Shown here in pieces: positions 17,075-24,544 of a DNA stretch of 31,038 nt. Both the position numbers and the translations under genes were made by a program. The notes under the pieces are model-generated. The model saw only the letters and a program-made list of their open reading frames with translations. It was not told the origin of the DNA and ran no database searches. Within the stretch, counting starts at the first letter, position 1. Each line of letters starts with the position of its first letter. Source of the stretch: an uncultured Collinsella sp. (GTDB lineage Bacteria > Actinomycetota > Coriobacteriia > Coriobacteriales > Coriobacteriaceae); contig UQMV01000025.1 of assembly GCA_900542315.1 (NCBI GenBank), positions 1 through 31,038 on the forward strand, in the 5' to 3' direction.

Positions 17075-18067
17075 ATGACTACTCAGGAACAGGTTAAGGA
17101 CGTCGTCTCCCAGGTTTTGGCTGACAAGGCAGACAAGGGCGGTATCAAGCGCGTCGTGTGGATTGGCGCCGGCGGATCCAACGGCGGCAACTATCCTGCC
17201 CAGTACTTTATGGAGCACGAGGCCACGCAGGTCGTGAGCTCCAGCTACACCAGCAACGAGTTCGTGCACGCAACCCCTGCCTACGTCAACGAGAACACCT
17301 TGGCCGTCGTCGTGTCCATGCGCGGCACCAAGGAGACCATCGTCGCCGCCCAGGTCGCCAAGGACCACGGCGCCAGCACCATCGCAATCTATGTCGACGA
17401 GTCCGGCCTCACCGAGGTCTGCGACTACAAGATCCAGTATGACAGCCTGGCCGTCGATGAGTCCTGCATGGGCCGTACCAACTCCGCCGTCGTGACCATG
17501 ATCGCCATGGAGCTTACGCAGCAGACCGAGGGCTATGCCGAGTACGAGACCGCTATGGCCGCCTTCGACCTGATCGATCCCATCTATCGCAAGGCCGTCG
17601 AGTACACCCGTCCGCTCGCTGCCAAGTGGGCCGAGCAGAACGCCGACAAGCCCTGCATCAACGTGATGGCTCAGGGTCCGCTCTTTGGTGCCGCCTACGT
17701 CTTTAGCATCTGCAACGTGCAGGAGATGCTGCAGATCGACTCCTGCACCATCAACACCTGCGACTTCTTCCACGGCCCCTTCGAGATCCTGGACAAGCGT
17801 ACCTCGCTGTTCCAGCTCATCAGCGTCGGCCGCAGCCGTTGCAACGACGAGCGCGGCATCCGCTTCGTCAACCAGTACGGTGGCGAGCGCGTCTATCAGC
17901 TCGACGCCAAGGAGCTTGGCCTCAACGACATCAAGGACAGCGTGAGCGAGTACTTCAACCACCTGATCTTTGCCCCGATCCTCAACAATGTGTACATGCG
18001 CGCGCTCTCTGCCGTTACCCACAAGGACTACATGACGCGCCGCTACATGTGGAAGCTGGACTACTAG
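17075..18067 (+). CDS. SIS-domain sugar-phosphate deglycase-like protein (SIS1)
   Basis: This 330-residue cytosolic protein has two SIS (phosphosugar-binding) domains. The first, at about 30-165, has IGAGGSNGG and SMRGTKET as phosphate-binding loops. It aligns with FrlB/GfrE/GfrF/FraB deglycases, which split 6-phosphorylated Amadori compounds. The proposed catalytic pair Glu217 (VQEMLQ) and His233 (FFHGPFE) is kept at the family's 16-residue spacing. It differs from SIS2 and SIS3 in having Cys-Asp in place of Gly-Glu just before the His (TCDFFHGP), so its substrate may differ. The C-terminus RRYMWKLDY is shared with SIS2. Codons are strongly C-ending, as in the PTS genes, which suggests high expression. 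It is divergent from gntR1 and has no transporter immediately beside it. Confidence 0.85.
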   Translation: MTTQEQVKDVVSQVLADKADKGGIKRVVWIGAGGSNGGNYPAQYFMEHEATQVVSSSYTSNEFVHATPAYVNENTLAVVVSMRGTKETIVAAQVAKDHGASTIAIYVDESGLTEVCDYKIQYDSLAVDESCMGRTNSAVVTMIAMELTQQTEGYAEYETAMAAFDLIDPIYRKAVEYTRPLAAKWAEQNADKPCINVMAQGPLFGAAYVFSICNVQEMLQIDSCTINTCDFFHGPFEILDKRTSLFQLISVGRSRCNDERGIRFVNQYGGERVYQLDAKELGLNDIKDSVSEYFNHLIFAPILNNVYMRALSAVTHKDYMTRRYMWKLDY

Positions 18068-18104
18068 GGGATAGAGCGGCCTAACAGCTCGATGTCCTCA
18101 TAAG

Positions 18105-18167
18105 TTGCGGTGGAATAGTTCCTGTTTGGAGGCTTGAAGTCTCTATTTAGGAACTATTTCACCGCAA
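18105..18167. repeat. Long palindrome (19-bp arms), REP-like
   Basis: Arms 18105-18123 (starting TTGCGGTGGAATAG) and 18149-18167 are complementary with one G:T pair, around a 25-nt loop. No U tract follows. It lies 37 nt after the SIS1 stop codon. Confidence 0.8.
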
Positions 18168-18175
18168 TCGCCAAA

Positions 18176-18259
18176 TGATCCGCTGGGGACGGAGGAAAAC
18201 GGATCACTGAGGGGCTGGTCTGAGTCAGTGATCCGCTTTCCTCCGTCCCCAGCGGATCA
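18176..18259. repeat. Very long palindrome (35-bp arms), REP-like
   Basis: Arms 18176-18210 and 18225-18259 pair over 35 bp with a single mismatch and a 14-nt loop. The stem contains GCTGGGGACGGAGG and, within each arm, a second small inverted repeat (GATCC...GGATC). It begins 8 nt after the neighbouring palindrome. Confidence 0.85.
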
Positions 18260-18283
18260 CTTTTCCGCTCGCCGATTTGTGTC

Positions 18284-18311
18284 TTGAAAAATGTATATAA
18301 CGACTATAACG
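18284..18311 (+). promoter_or_regulatory. Promoter and predicted GntR2 operator of the EamA gene
   Basis: A -35 TTGAAA (18284-18289) and -10 TATAAC (18305-18310) are separated by a tight 15 bp. Superimposed is TATAACGACTATAACG (18296-18311), a perfect 7-bp direct repeat with a 2-bp gap. The same architecture, in reverse orientation, occurs before the PTS operon and before gntR2. Repressor binding here would cover the promoter. Confidence 0.6.
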
Positions 18312-18351
18312 TAGTGTGAAACATATTGGAAACAATACCGAGGAGGCTGCG

Positions 18352-19434
18352 TTGAAGAAAAGCAATCTGGGCTATGTGCTGGTACTGATCGCCGCGCTTA
18401 TGTGGGGCAGCATCGGAATCTTTGTAAACGGCATCTCGGCCATGGGCGTTTCGTCCCAGAGCATGGCTGCCTTTCGCTTGTTGGTCGGAGCGCTTGTCTT
18501 GGCGCCGGTCCTGATGTTTATGGGCTGCCGTCCGGGTGAGGGGTCTACCGTGGCTCAGGGTCCGCTGGCCCTGTTCAAGGCAAGCCCTAAAGAGCTCGTT
18601 CCCTGCGCACTTGTCGGTATCGTCGGTTTGGCCGCCGCCAATACCTGCTATTACGAGTGCATGGGCGAGGTGGGCATGTCCACGGCCTCGGTGCTGCTCT
18701 ACACCTCGCCGGTGTTTGGCGTCATGCTCGGCCGCGTGCTTTATCGCGAGGACGTGACCCCCAACAAGCTCGTTGCCATTGTCTTTAACATCGTTGGCTG
18801 CGTGCTTGCAGTGACCAATGGTGACCTTTCCGGTTTTCATTTTTCGGTTTGGGGCGTCACGTCGGGCGTGATTGCAGGCCTTTGTGGTGCGTCACTCGCG
18901 GTGTTTAGCCGGATAGCAACCAAGACGGTCCACCCGCTGGCTGTCACGTTTTGGGGCTTTGTTTTTGGCGGTGCGGTTATGGCAGCTATCGCGGCTCCGT
19001 GGCCGGATGTCGCTGCGGCAATGTCGCCACAGCTGCTGCTGCTGTTCCTTGGTTTTGGACTCATCCCCACAGCCGTGGCCTACATCCTATATATGCAGGG
19101 TCTGTCCATGGGGCTCGAGACATCGAAGGTTCCCGTCGTAATGTCTTTCGAGACGGTCGTCACCGTACTGGTGGGCATTGGTGTCTATGCCGAGCCTGCC
19201 GGCGCGATCAAGGTCCTGGGCATTGTGCTGGTGCTCGCGTCCATCCTGATTATGAACACCGACTTCTCCAAGCTGCGCAACAGTGTGTTTGTCGGTCATG
19301 TCGTTGAGAGCATGACCTTTAAGCCCAACGCGTGGTGGACAGAGAAATCGCAGGACATGGATCTGTTTAAGGAACGCACCGGCATCGCGCTGGAGCCCAC
19401 CGTGCAGGAAAGCCCCTGGTACTTTGTGCGATAG
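18352..19434 (+). CDS. EamA/DMT-family transporter
   Basis: The start is TTG at 18352, chosen because AGGAGG (18341-18346) stands 5 nt upstream; a GTG at 18316 would put that site inside the gene. The 360-residue product has ten predicted membrane helices arranged as two EamA repeats (LIAALMWGSIGIFVNGI... and SGVIAGLCGASLAVFSRIATK...). The family moves metabolites, often amino acids, in or out. An unusual soluble tail of about 55 residues follows the last helix (from about residue 305), containing KPNAWWTEKSQDMDLF. A GntR2-type operator overlies its promoter, so it is probably co-regulated with the PTS. It could export the amino acid or amine released by deglycation, or import an Amadori compound; the sequence cannot decide. 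Confidence 0.88.
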   Translation: MKKSNLGYVLVLIAALMWGSIGIFVNGISAMGVSSQSMAAFRLLVGALVLAPVLMFMGCRPGEGSTVAQGPLALFKASPKELVPCALVGIVGLAAANTCYYECMGEVGMSTASVLLYTSPVFGVMLGRVLYREDVTPNKLVAIVFNIVGCVLAVTNGDLSGFHFSVWGVTSGVIAGLCGASLAVFSRIATKTVHPLAVTFWGFVFGGAVMAAIAAPWPDVAAAMSPQLLLLFLGFGLIPTAVAYILYMQGLSMGLETSKVPVVMSFETVVTVLVGIGVYAEPAGAIKVLGIVLVLASILIMNTDFSKLRNSVFVGHVVESMTFKPNAWWTEKSQDMDLFKERTGIALEPTVQESPWYFVR

Positions 19435-19515
19435 GGGATGAGCGGGGCGCTTGATCGGGCACCGCCAAGCCAGCGCGGGCCTGTCCTGCGCCAACGTTTC
19501 GAGTACGTTAAACCC

Positions 19516-19546
19516 GTAAACGGTCGATTTTCATCCGTGAACGGTC
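19516..19546. promoter_or_regulatory. Twin CCGTRAACGG pseudo-palindromes upstream of the PTS operon
   Basis: GTAAACGGTC (19516-19525) and GTGAACGGTC (19537-19546) are spaced 21 bp apart, two helical turns, each preceded by CC, so that CCGT..ACGG forms a small palindrome. The spacing suggests a regulator or activator different from GntR2. A -10-like TATACT lies just after, at 19549-19554. Confidence 0.45.
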
Positions 19547-19572
19547 TTTATACTAATTAGCAATATAAGCAA

Positions 19573-19590
19573 CGTATAAGACGTTATAAT
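19573..19590 (+). promoter_or_regulatory. Predicted GntR2 operator over a consensus -10 of the PTS operon
   Basis: CGTATAAGACGTTATA (19573-19588) is a 7-2-7 direct repeat of the CGTTATA type. It overlaps a perfect TATAAT (19585-19590), 27 bp before the EIIAB start codon. No good -35 is visible. A further CATAACG at 19594-19600 makes an inverted half-site. Confidence 0.55.
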
Positions 19591-19616
19591 GACCATAACG
19601 AAAAGGAGGAGGCAAG

Positions 19617-20540
19617 ATGAATCAGATCATTCTCGCATCTCATGGCGGCCTGGCCGCAGGCGCCAAAGACACGCTCGAGATGGTTCTCGGCGACGTGTCG
19701 AACGTCCACGTCGTGTCGCTTGCTCGTGACGACAAGGAGCCCATCACCAATAAGGTGGACGCCATGATCGCCACGTTCAACGCGGACGACACCGTCTATG
19801 TGCTGACCGATATGCTCGGCAGCTCGGTCAACAACAACATGGTCGAGCTTTCCAAGAACGGCACGAAGTTCACGGTTATCAGCGGTTTCAACATCCCGCT
19901 GGCGCTGACGCTCGCTATGAGCCCCGCCCCCATCAAGGGTGCCGAGCTCGCGGCCCTCATCAACGAGGCCCGCACCGGTCTGACCAACCCCAACGCACCG
20001 GTCGAGGCCGCCGCGGCTCCCGCCAAGAAGGCCAAGGCATCCCGTCACAGCTCCGGTCCCGCCAAGATCGTCCTCGCACGTCTTGACTACCGTCTGCTGC
20101 ACGGCCAGGTCGTCTTTACCTGGACCACCAAGGTTCAGGCCGAGCGCATCATCGTCGTCGACAACGCTGCCGCCAACGATGACATCAAGAAGGGCGCTCT
20201 TAAGCTGGCCAAGCCTCAGGGCGTGCGCCTGAACGTCTTCACCGTCGAGCGTGCCCTCGCCAAGATGGACAAGCTCAACACCCTCGGTGAGCGCGTCATG
20301 TTCGTCTTTGGCAACACGGCCGAGATGCTGCAGTTCTGCCAGGGCTACAAGCTCGACGCCATCAACCTGGGCGCCACCGCCAACCACGACGGTGCCGATC
20401 AGATTGGCGGCAAGGACAGCTCCGTCTTCCTCGACGCCACCCAGAAGGCCGACGTCAACCAGCTGCTCGACATGGGCATTAAGCTCTATGTCCAGCAGAC
20501 CCCTACGTATCAGAGCGTCGACATCGACGCCAAGCTGTAA
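19617..20540 (+). CDS. PTS mannose/fructose/sorbose-family EIIAB
   Basis: This 307-residue fusion has an EIIA domain (about 1-125) with phospho-His9 in ASHGGLA, an Ala/Pro/Lys linker (about 128-147), and an EIIB domain (about 148-307) with phospho-His162 in RLDYRLLHGQV. It takes phosphate from HPr and passes it to the incoming substrate. It is first in a four-gene unit with EIIC, EIID and SIS2, and has an AAGGAGGAGG site. The same family in Salmonella (gfrABCD, paired with SIS deglycases GfrE/GfrF) carries glucoselysine and fructoselysine; by context this one may do likewise, although mannose-family PTS proteins also carry hexoses, amino sugars and other substrates. Codons are strongly C-ending. 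Confidence 0.93.
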   Translation: MNQIILASHGGLAAGAKDTLEMVLGDVSNVHVVSLARDDKEPITNKVDAMIATFNADDTVYVLTDMLGSSVNNNMVELSKNGTKFTVISGFNIPLALTLAMSPAPIKGAELAALINEARTGLTNPNAPVEAAAAPAKKAKASRHSSGPAKIVLARLDYRLLHGQVVFTWTTKVQAERIIVVDNAAANDDIKKGALKLAKPQGVRLNVFTVERALAKMDKLNTLGERVMFVFGNTAEMLQFCQGYKLDAINLGATANHDGADQIGGKDSSVFLDATQKADVNQLLDMGIKLYVQQTPTYQSVDIDAKL

Positions 20541-20576
20541 TCAACCAGGCTTTTGCCTGACTGAAAGGAGAAGGGT

Positions 20577-21371
20577 ATGAATACGTTCATCAGTGCGGTG
20601 CTCGTCGGCCTCGTCGGCGTGTTCTGCATGTGGGACTCCCGCCTGCTCGGTCGTCTTAACTTCGAGCAGCCCCTCGTTGGCGCTACGCTCGTCGGTCTGC
20701 TGCTGGGCGATGTGCCCACCGGCCTTGCCGTCGGTGCCGCCGTCGAGCTCGTGTCCATGGGCCTGGTGCAGGTCGGCGCTGCCGTTCCGCCCGATATGGT
20801 CCTGGGCGGCATCGTGGCCGCTGCCTTTGCGTGCCTGACCGATGCTTCCGCCGAGACCGCCATGACGATCGCCATCCCGGTCGCCGTCCTGGGTCAGCTC
20901 CTCGGCATCGTGTTCCGTTCCATCATCGCCGCCCTCACCCATGTGGCAGATAACGCGATCGATAACGGAAAGTTCAAGACCGCCTACCGTATGCACATCT
21001 GCGCCGGCTCCGGTCTGTACGCCGTCATGTACTTCCTGCCGATCTTCCTCGCCGTCTTTGTTGGCACCGACCTGGTTCAGGCCATCGTCAACATGGTTCC
21101 CGAGTGGCTGTCCACTGGTCTTAACGTTTCGACCAAGATCATGACCGCCTACGGCTTGGCCCTGCTGCTCACCATGATGATCAAGAAGGGTATGACTCCG
21201 TTCCTGTTCATCGGTTTCCTGCTCGCCGCTTACCTCAACCTGTCCGTCATCGCGGTCGCTCTGATCGGTGTGTGCCTGGCTGTCGTCTTCATGGGCTTCA
21301 AATTCAACGGTTCCCATGCAGCCGCCGGTGTCGATTCCGACTACGATCCGCTCGAAGACGACGAAGACTAA
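20577..21371 (+). CDS. PTS mannose/fructose/sorbose-family EIIC
   Basis: This 264-residue polytopic membrane protein matches EIIC-Man/Sor (ManY-like). It has repeated hydrophobic segments, the characteristic EQPLVGATLVGLLLGDVPTGLAVGAAVELV block at about 30-60, and PPDMVLGGIVA following it. It forms the substrate pathway together with EIID. The gene follows EIIAB by 36 nt, with a small CAGGC/GCCTG hairpin (20546-20559) in the gap, and has an AAAGGAG site. The C-terminus is an acidic soluble tail (DSDYDPLEDDED). Confidence 0.95.
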   Translation: MNTFISAVLVGLVGVFCMWDSRLLGRLNFEQPLVGATLVGLLLGDVPTGLAVGAAVELVSMGLVQVGAAVPPDMVLGGIVAAAFACLTDASAETAMTIAIPVAVLGQLLGIVFRSIIAALTHVADNAIDNGKFKTAYRMHICAGSGLYAVMYFLPIFLAVFVGTDLVQAIVNMVPEWLSTGLNVSTKIMTAYGLALLLTMMIKKGMTPFLFIGFLLAAYLNLSVIAVALIGVCLAVVFMGFKFNGSHAAAGVDSDYDPLEDDED

Positions 21372-21384
21372 GGAGGAACACACT

Positions 21385-22218
21385 ATGGCAACCGCAACCA
21401 AGGACGTGTCCCTGAACAAGAAGGTCAGCCAGTTCTTCTGGCGCTCCTGGGCCATCCAGGCCTCTTGGAACTACGAGCGTCAGATGAACATGGGCTTCCT
21501 CTACGGCATGGTTCCCACGCTCGACCGCCTCTATCCGGATGAGTCCGACCCCAAGCAGCTCGCTGCTAAGAAAGAGGCTTACCACCGTCACATGGCGTTC
21601 TACAACTGCACCCCGCAGACGAGCGCTTTCATCCTGGGCCTCTCCGCCTCCATGGAGGAGGAGTACGCCAAGGATCCCGAGAACTTCGATCCCGATTCGA
21701 TCAACGCGGTCAAGACCTCCCTCATGGGCCCGCTTTCCGGCATCGGTGACTCCTTCTTCCAGGGCACCATCCGCGTTATCGCCTTTGGTCTGGGCGTTCA
21801 GCTGGCTCAGCAGGGCTCCATCATGGGCCCGATCCTGGCCATGCTCATTTCCATCGTGCCCTCCGTGCTGATCACTTGGTTCGCAGCCAAGATGGGCTAT
21901 CAGGGCGGCCACGAGTACCTGAGCAAGCTTCAGGGCGGCGACCTCATGGAGAAGCTCATGTATGTCTGCGGCATCGTGGGTCTTATGTCCGTGGGCGGCA
22001 TGATCGCCACGCTGATTGGCGCCACCACCCCGCTGCAGTTCGCTGAGGGCACCGTCGTGATCCAGGACATCCTGGACGGCATGATGCCCCAGATGATCTC
22101 TCTCGGCCTCACCGGCCTTATGTACTGGCTCATCAAGAAGAACGTCAACACCGGTTGGCTTCTCGTGATCGCCATCGTGGGCGGCATCGCCCTCTCCGCG
22201 GCCGGCATCCTGGCCTAG
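21385..22218 (+). CDS. PTS mannose/fructose/sorbose-family EIID
   Basis: This 277-residue membrane subunit has the EIID signature: an amphipathic N-terminus with FWRSWAIQASWNYERQMNMGFLYGM, then HMAFYNCTPQTSAFILGL, then SLMGPLSGIGDSFFQGT at about 112-128. Hydrophobic helices fill the C-terminal half. The start at 21385 follows AAGGAGG; a longer in-frame reading upstream overlaps the EIIC gene without a ribosome binding site. It lies 13 nt after EIIC. Two hairpins separate it from SIS2. Confidence 0.95.
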   Translation: MATATKDVSLNKKVSQFFWRSWAIQASWNYERQMNMGFLYGMVPTLDRLYPDESDPKQLAAKKEAYHRHMAFYNCTPQTSAFILGLSASMEEEYAKDPENFDPDSINAVKTSLMGPLSGIGDSFFQGTIRVIAFGLGVQLAQQGSIMGPILAMLISIVPSVLITWFAAKMGYQGGHEYLSKLQGGDLMEKLMYVCGIVGLMSVGGMIATLIGATTPLQFAEGTVVIQDILDGMMPQMISLGLTGLMYWLIKKNVNTGWLLVIAIVGGIALSAAGILA

Positions 22219-22252
22219 TCGCGACCAAGCGTCTAACCGCTTTCCCCCGGGG

Positions 22253-22283
22253 GCCTGCCTGGCATCCCATACCCCAGGCAGGC
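22253..22283 (+). other. Intercistronic hairpin after EIID
   Basis: GCCTGCCTGG (22253-22262) pairs perfectly with CCAGGCAGGC (22274-22283). It is followed by TTCC rather than a U tract, so it is more likely an mRNA processing or stabilising element than a full terminator. Confidence 0.6.
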
Positions 22284-22297
22284 TTCCATCCCTATAC

Positions 22298-22323
22298 GTG
22301 ACAAAGGGCAGTCCCTTTGTCAC
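22298..22323 (+). other. Second intercistronic hairpin, GTGACAAAGGG type
   Basis: GTGACAAAGGG (22298-22308) pairs perfectly over 11 bp with 22313-22323 around a CAGT loop. It lacks a U tract and lies 93 nt before SIS2. It may attenuate or process the transcript between PTS and SIS2, or be a REP-like element. Confidence 0.6.
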
Positions 22324-22415
22324 ATCCTCAACGGGCCGGCGACTCGGTCCAAATCACGGTAACCCTGCGTGCGCCCGGCAATGTGGCGCCGCGAAAATCG
22401 AAAGGAATGTGTCAG

Positions 22416-23399
22416 ATGTACGAGATCGACCTTAACCTCCCTAAGCAGATCGTCGCTGACGTCCTGTCCAACCACGAGATCCACAGCGTCGCCTTCGTCG
22501 GCTGCGGTGCTTCCATGTCCGACCTGTACCCCGCCAAGTACTTCCTGGCCAACAACACGGACAAGCTGAACGTTCAGATCTTCACCGCTAACGAGTTCAA
22601 CTACGACACGCCTTCTTGGGTCAACGAGCACACCTTCGTGATCACCTGCTCCCTCGGTGGCTCCACCCCCGAGACCGTCGAGGCCAACAAGACCGCCAAG
22701 AAGCACAACTGCCCGGTCGTCTCCCTCACCAACAAGGCTGGCTCCGCTCTGACCGTCGACGCCGACCACGTCATCGTTCACGGCTTCCATGCCAACTATG
22801 CTGCCAAGGCCGAGAAGCCCGCTTACGCCATCGCTCTTGCTCTCGAGATCCTTCAGCAGACCGAGGGCTATGATCACTACGAGGACATGATCACCGGCCT
22901 CAACAACATCTTCGAGCTGATCGAGAACGCTGCTCAGTCCGCCAAGGGCCTGGCCAAGCAGTTCGCTCAGGACTTCAAGGACGACAAGATGATCTACTTC
23001 ATGGCCTCCGGTGCCTCCGAGAAGATGGCTTACTCTAACGCCGCCTTCCTGTTCACCGAGATGCAGTGGATCGATGCCGCCTCCTACAACACCGGCGAGT
23101 ACTTCCACGGCCCGTTCGAGGTTTCCACCGAGGGTAAGCCCTACGTCTTCCTCATGTCCGACGGTGCTACCCGTCCGATGGACGCTCGCGCCCTCACCTT
23201 CCTGCAGCGTATGGGTGCCAAGGTCGCTCTGATCGACTCCAAGGACTACGGCCTGGCCGACGCCGTGCCGGCGAGCGTCCTCACCTACTTCAACCCGCTG
23301 CTGCACCTCGCCGTTATGCGTGAGTACGGCAACCAGATCGCCGAGGCCCGTCAGCACCCGCTGACCATGCGTCGCTACATGTGGAAGCTTTCCTACTAA
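22416..23399 (+). CDS. SIS-domain sugar-phosphate deglycase-like protein (SIS2), PTS-linked
   Basis: This 327-residue protein has two SIS domains; phosphosugar-binding loops VGCGASMSD and CSLGGSTPET lie in the first half. The catalytic pair is Glu215 (FTEMQW) and His231 (TGEYFHGPFE), 16 residues apart as in FrlB and FraB. It would deglycate the 6-phosphorylated product delivered by the PTS encoded just upstream, giving a sugar 6-phosphate and an amine or amino acid. The start at 22416 is placed 9 nt after GAAAGGA; ATG at 22407 is too close to it. Codon use is extremely biased to C-ending codons, like the PTS genes. It is closest to SIS1 (shared C-terminus RRYMWKL.Y). A strong terminator follows. 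Confidence 0.87.
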   Translation: MYEIDLNLPKQIVADVLSNHEIHSVAFVGCGASMSDLYPAKYFLANNTDKLNVQIFTANEFNYDTPSWVNEHTFVITCSLGGSTPETVEANKTAKKHNCPVVSLTNKAGSALTVDADHVIVHGFHANYAAKAEKPAYAIALALEILQQTEGYDHYEDMITGLNNIFELIENAAQSAKGLAKQFAQDFKDDKMIYFMASGASEKMAYSNAAFLFTEMQWIDAASYNTGEYFHGPFEVSTEGKPYVFLMSDGATRPMDARALTFLQRMGAKVALIDSKDYGLADAVPASVLTYFNPLLHLAVMREYGNQIAEARQHPLTMRRYMWKLSY

Positions 23400-23434
23400 T
23401 CACAAGTAAGTAGACCTTACGGGTTGATTGAGAA

Positions 23435-23465
23435 GGGATGGGGTTTGCGCCCCATCCCCTTTTTT
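23435..23465 (+). terminator. Terminator of the PTS-SIS2 operon
   Basis: The stem GGGATGGGG/CCCCATCCC with a 6-nt loop is followed by CTTTTTT. It lies 36 nt after the SIS2 stop codon. Confidence 0.9.
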
Positions 23466-23500
23466 GCTCTGGGGAGGGCGTGTCTGTCGCGTCATAAAAC

Positions 23501-23544
23501 CCCAGATAAAACCTACCAAAATAAACCTGTCCCTTTTTGGCAGG
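23501..23544. repeat. 44-nt dispersed repeat, copy A
   Basis: It begins CCCAGATAAAACCT and ends TTTTTGGCAGG, and matches 25637-25680 at 39 of 44 positions. It is internally complementary (CCTACCAAAA with TTTTTGGCAGG). It ends just before the HAD gene's ribosome binding site. Confidence 0.8.
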
Positions 23545-23559
23545 TGGGAGGAGATGCGT

Positions 23560-24189
23560 ATGATCAAGGCAGTGCTGTTTGACATGGACGGCGTACTGGT
23601 CGATACCGAGTGGTTCTACAACCGTCGCCGCGTGGCGTTTATGGAGGAGAAGGGCTTCCACTTTGACGAGATCCCCGATCTTTCGGGGTCTAACGAGCCC
23701 GCCATTTGGGAGGCGCTGGTGCCCGACGATGTTGAGCTGCGCGAGCGCCTGCGCGTAGAGTACAAGCATGTCTACAGCCCGGTCCATCCCGTTCCGTATG
23801 CCGAGCTGCTTAACGAGCAGACGGCGCCGGTAATGCGTGCGCTGCACGAGCGCGGCGTGAAGTGCGCCATCGCGAGCTCGTCCTATCGCGAGCTTATTGA
23901 CGAGCTGGTGGAGATTGCCGGCATTGCCGATGTGCTGGATTACACCATCAGCGGCCACGAGTGCAGTGCGTTTAAGCCCGATCCCGAGATTTACCTGCGT
24001 GCCATGGAGGCGCTGGGGGTGGAGTCCGTCGAGTGCCTGGTTATCGAGGATTCGCCTTTGGGTATCGAGGCCGGCAAGCGCTCCGGCGCCCGCGTCCTGG
24101 CGCTGCGTCCGCACGAGGGTGTCAACCTGGATCAATCGGGAGCCGATGCCGTTATCGACACGCTTACCGACATTTTGGCCGCTTTGTAG
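23560..24189 (+). CDS. HAD-family hydrolase (beta-phosphoglucomutase-like subgroup)
   Basis: This 209-residue protein has all HAD motifs: DMDGVLVDTE (nucleophile Asp8, acid/base Asp10), ASSSYR (motif II), FKPDPEIY (motif III Lys), and Glu163-Asp164 in EDSPLGIEAG (motif IV). A helical C1 cap lies between motifs I and II. It could be a sugar-phosphate phosphatase or a mutase. The start at 23560 follows GGGAGGAG with 6-nt spacing; an ATG at 23554 is a close alternative. Its position just after the PTS-SIS2 operon suggests removal of phosphosugars that accumulate, but a terminator separates them, so the link is inference. Confidence 0.92.
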   Translation: MIKAVLFDMDGVLVDTEWFYNRRRVAFMEEKGFHFDEIPDLSGSNEPAIWEALVPDDVELRERLRVEYKHVYSPVHPVPYAELLNEQTAPVMRALHERGVKCAIASSSYRELIDELVEIAGIADVLDYTISGHECSAFKPDPEIYLRAMEALGVESVECLVIEDSPLGIEAGKRSGARVLALRPHEGVNLDQSGADAVIDTLTDILAAL

Positions 24190-24286
24190 TGTCAATCCGC
24201 CGCGAGAAGCACGGGTTCAAACGTTTTTTGCGGTGGACTGGCTCAATTTGGTTTCGATTATGATCCGTTTGGCTTCGCTTTGGACT

Positions 24287-24405
24287 AAGTGAGTAGACTT
24301 TTTGCCGTAGGCCGAGCACAATGCATATCTTCCTTTGTAAAACCGCAGGTCACATGGGTGGCGGTTTTGGGTGTGCTCGGCAGATCGTAAAAAGTCTACT
24401 CACTT
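24287..24405. repeat. 119-nt interrupted palindrome
   Basis: Three nested helices can be drawn: 24287-24303 with 24389-24405 (17 bp perfect, AAGTGAGTAGACTTTTT), 24311-24320 with 24372-24381 (10 bp perfect), and 24339-24346 with 24361-24368 (8 bp perfect). The gap 24190-24544 contains this element and a promoter candidate, and no gene. Confidence 0.85.
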
Positions 24406-24467
24406 GTAATTTGGGCCTTTGGTCGTGGGGGTTGCTGGTCCCGCTTTGGTTGTCGAGGGAGGGTGAA

Positions 24468-24499
24468 TTGAAGCGCCCCCGCACGCTCCATGCTACAAT
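24468..24499 (+). promoter_or_regulatory. Putative promoter of the YitT-family gene
   Basis: A good -10 TACAAT (24494-24499) lies 45 bp before the GTG start. A -35-like TTGAAG (24468-24473) has a long, 20-bp spacer, so only the -10 is trusted. Confidence 0.4.
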
Positions 24500-24544
24500 C
24501 GCCGACATGCCTCACAACTACATCTGCCTTCGAAAGGAGCCCGC

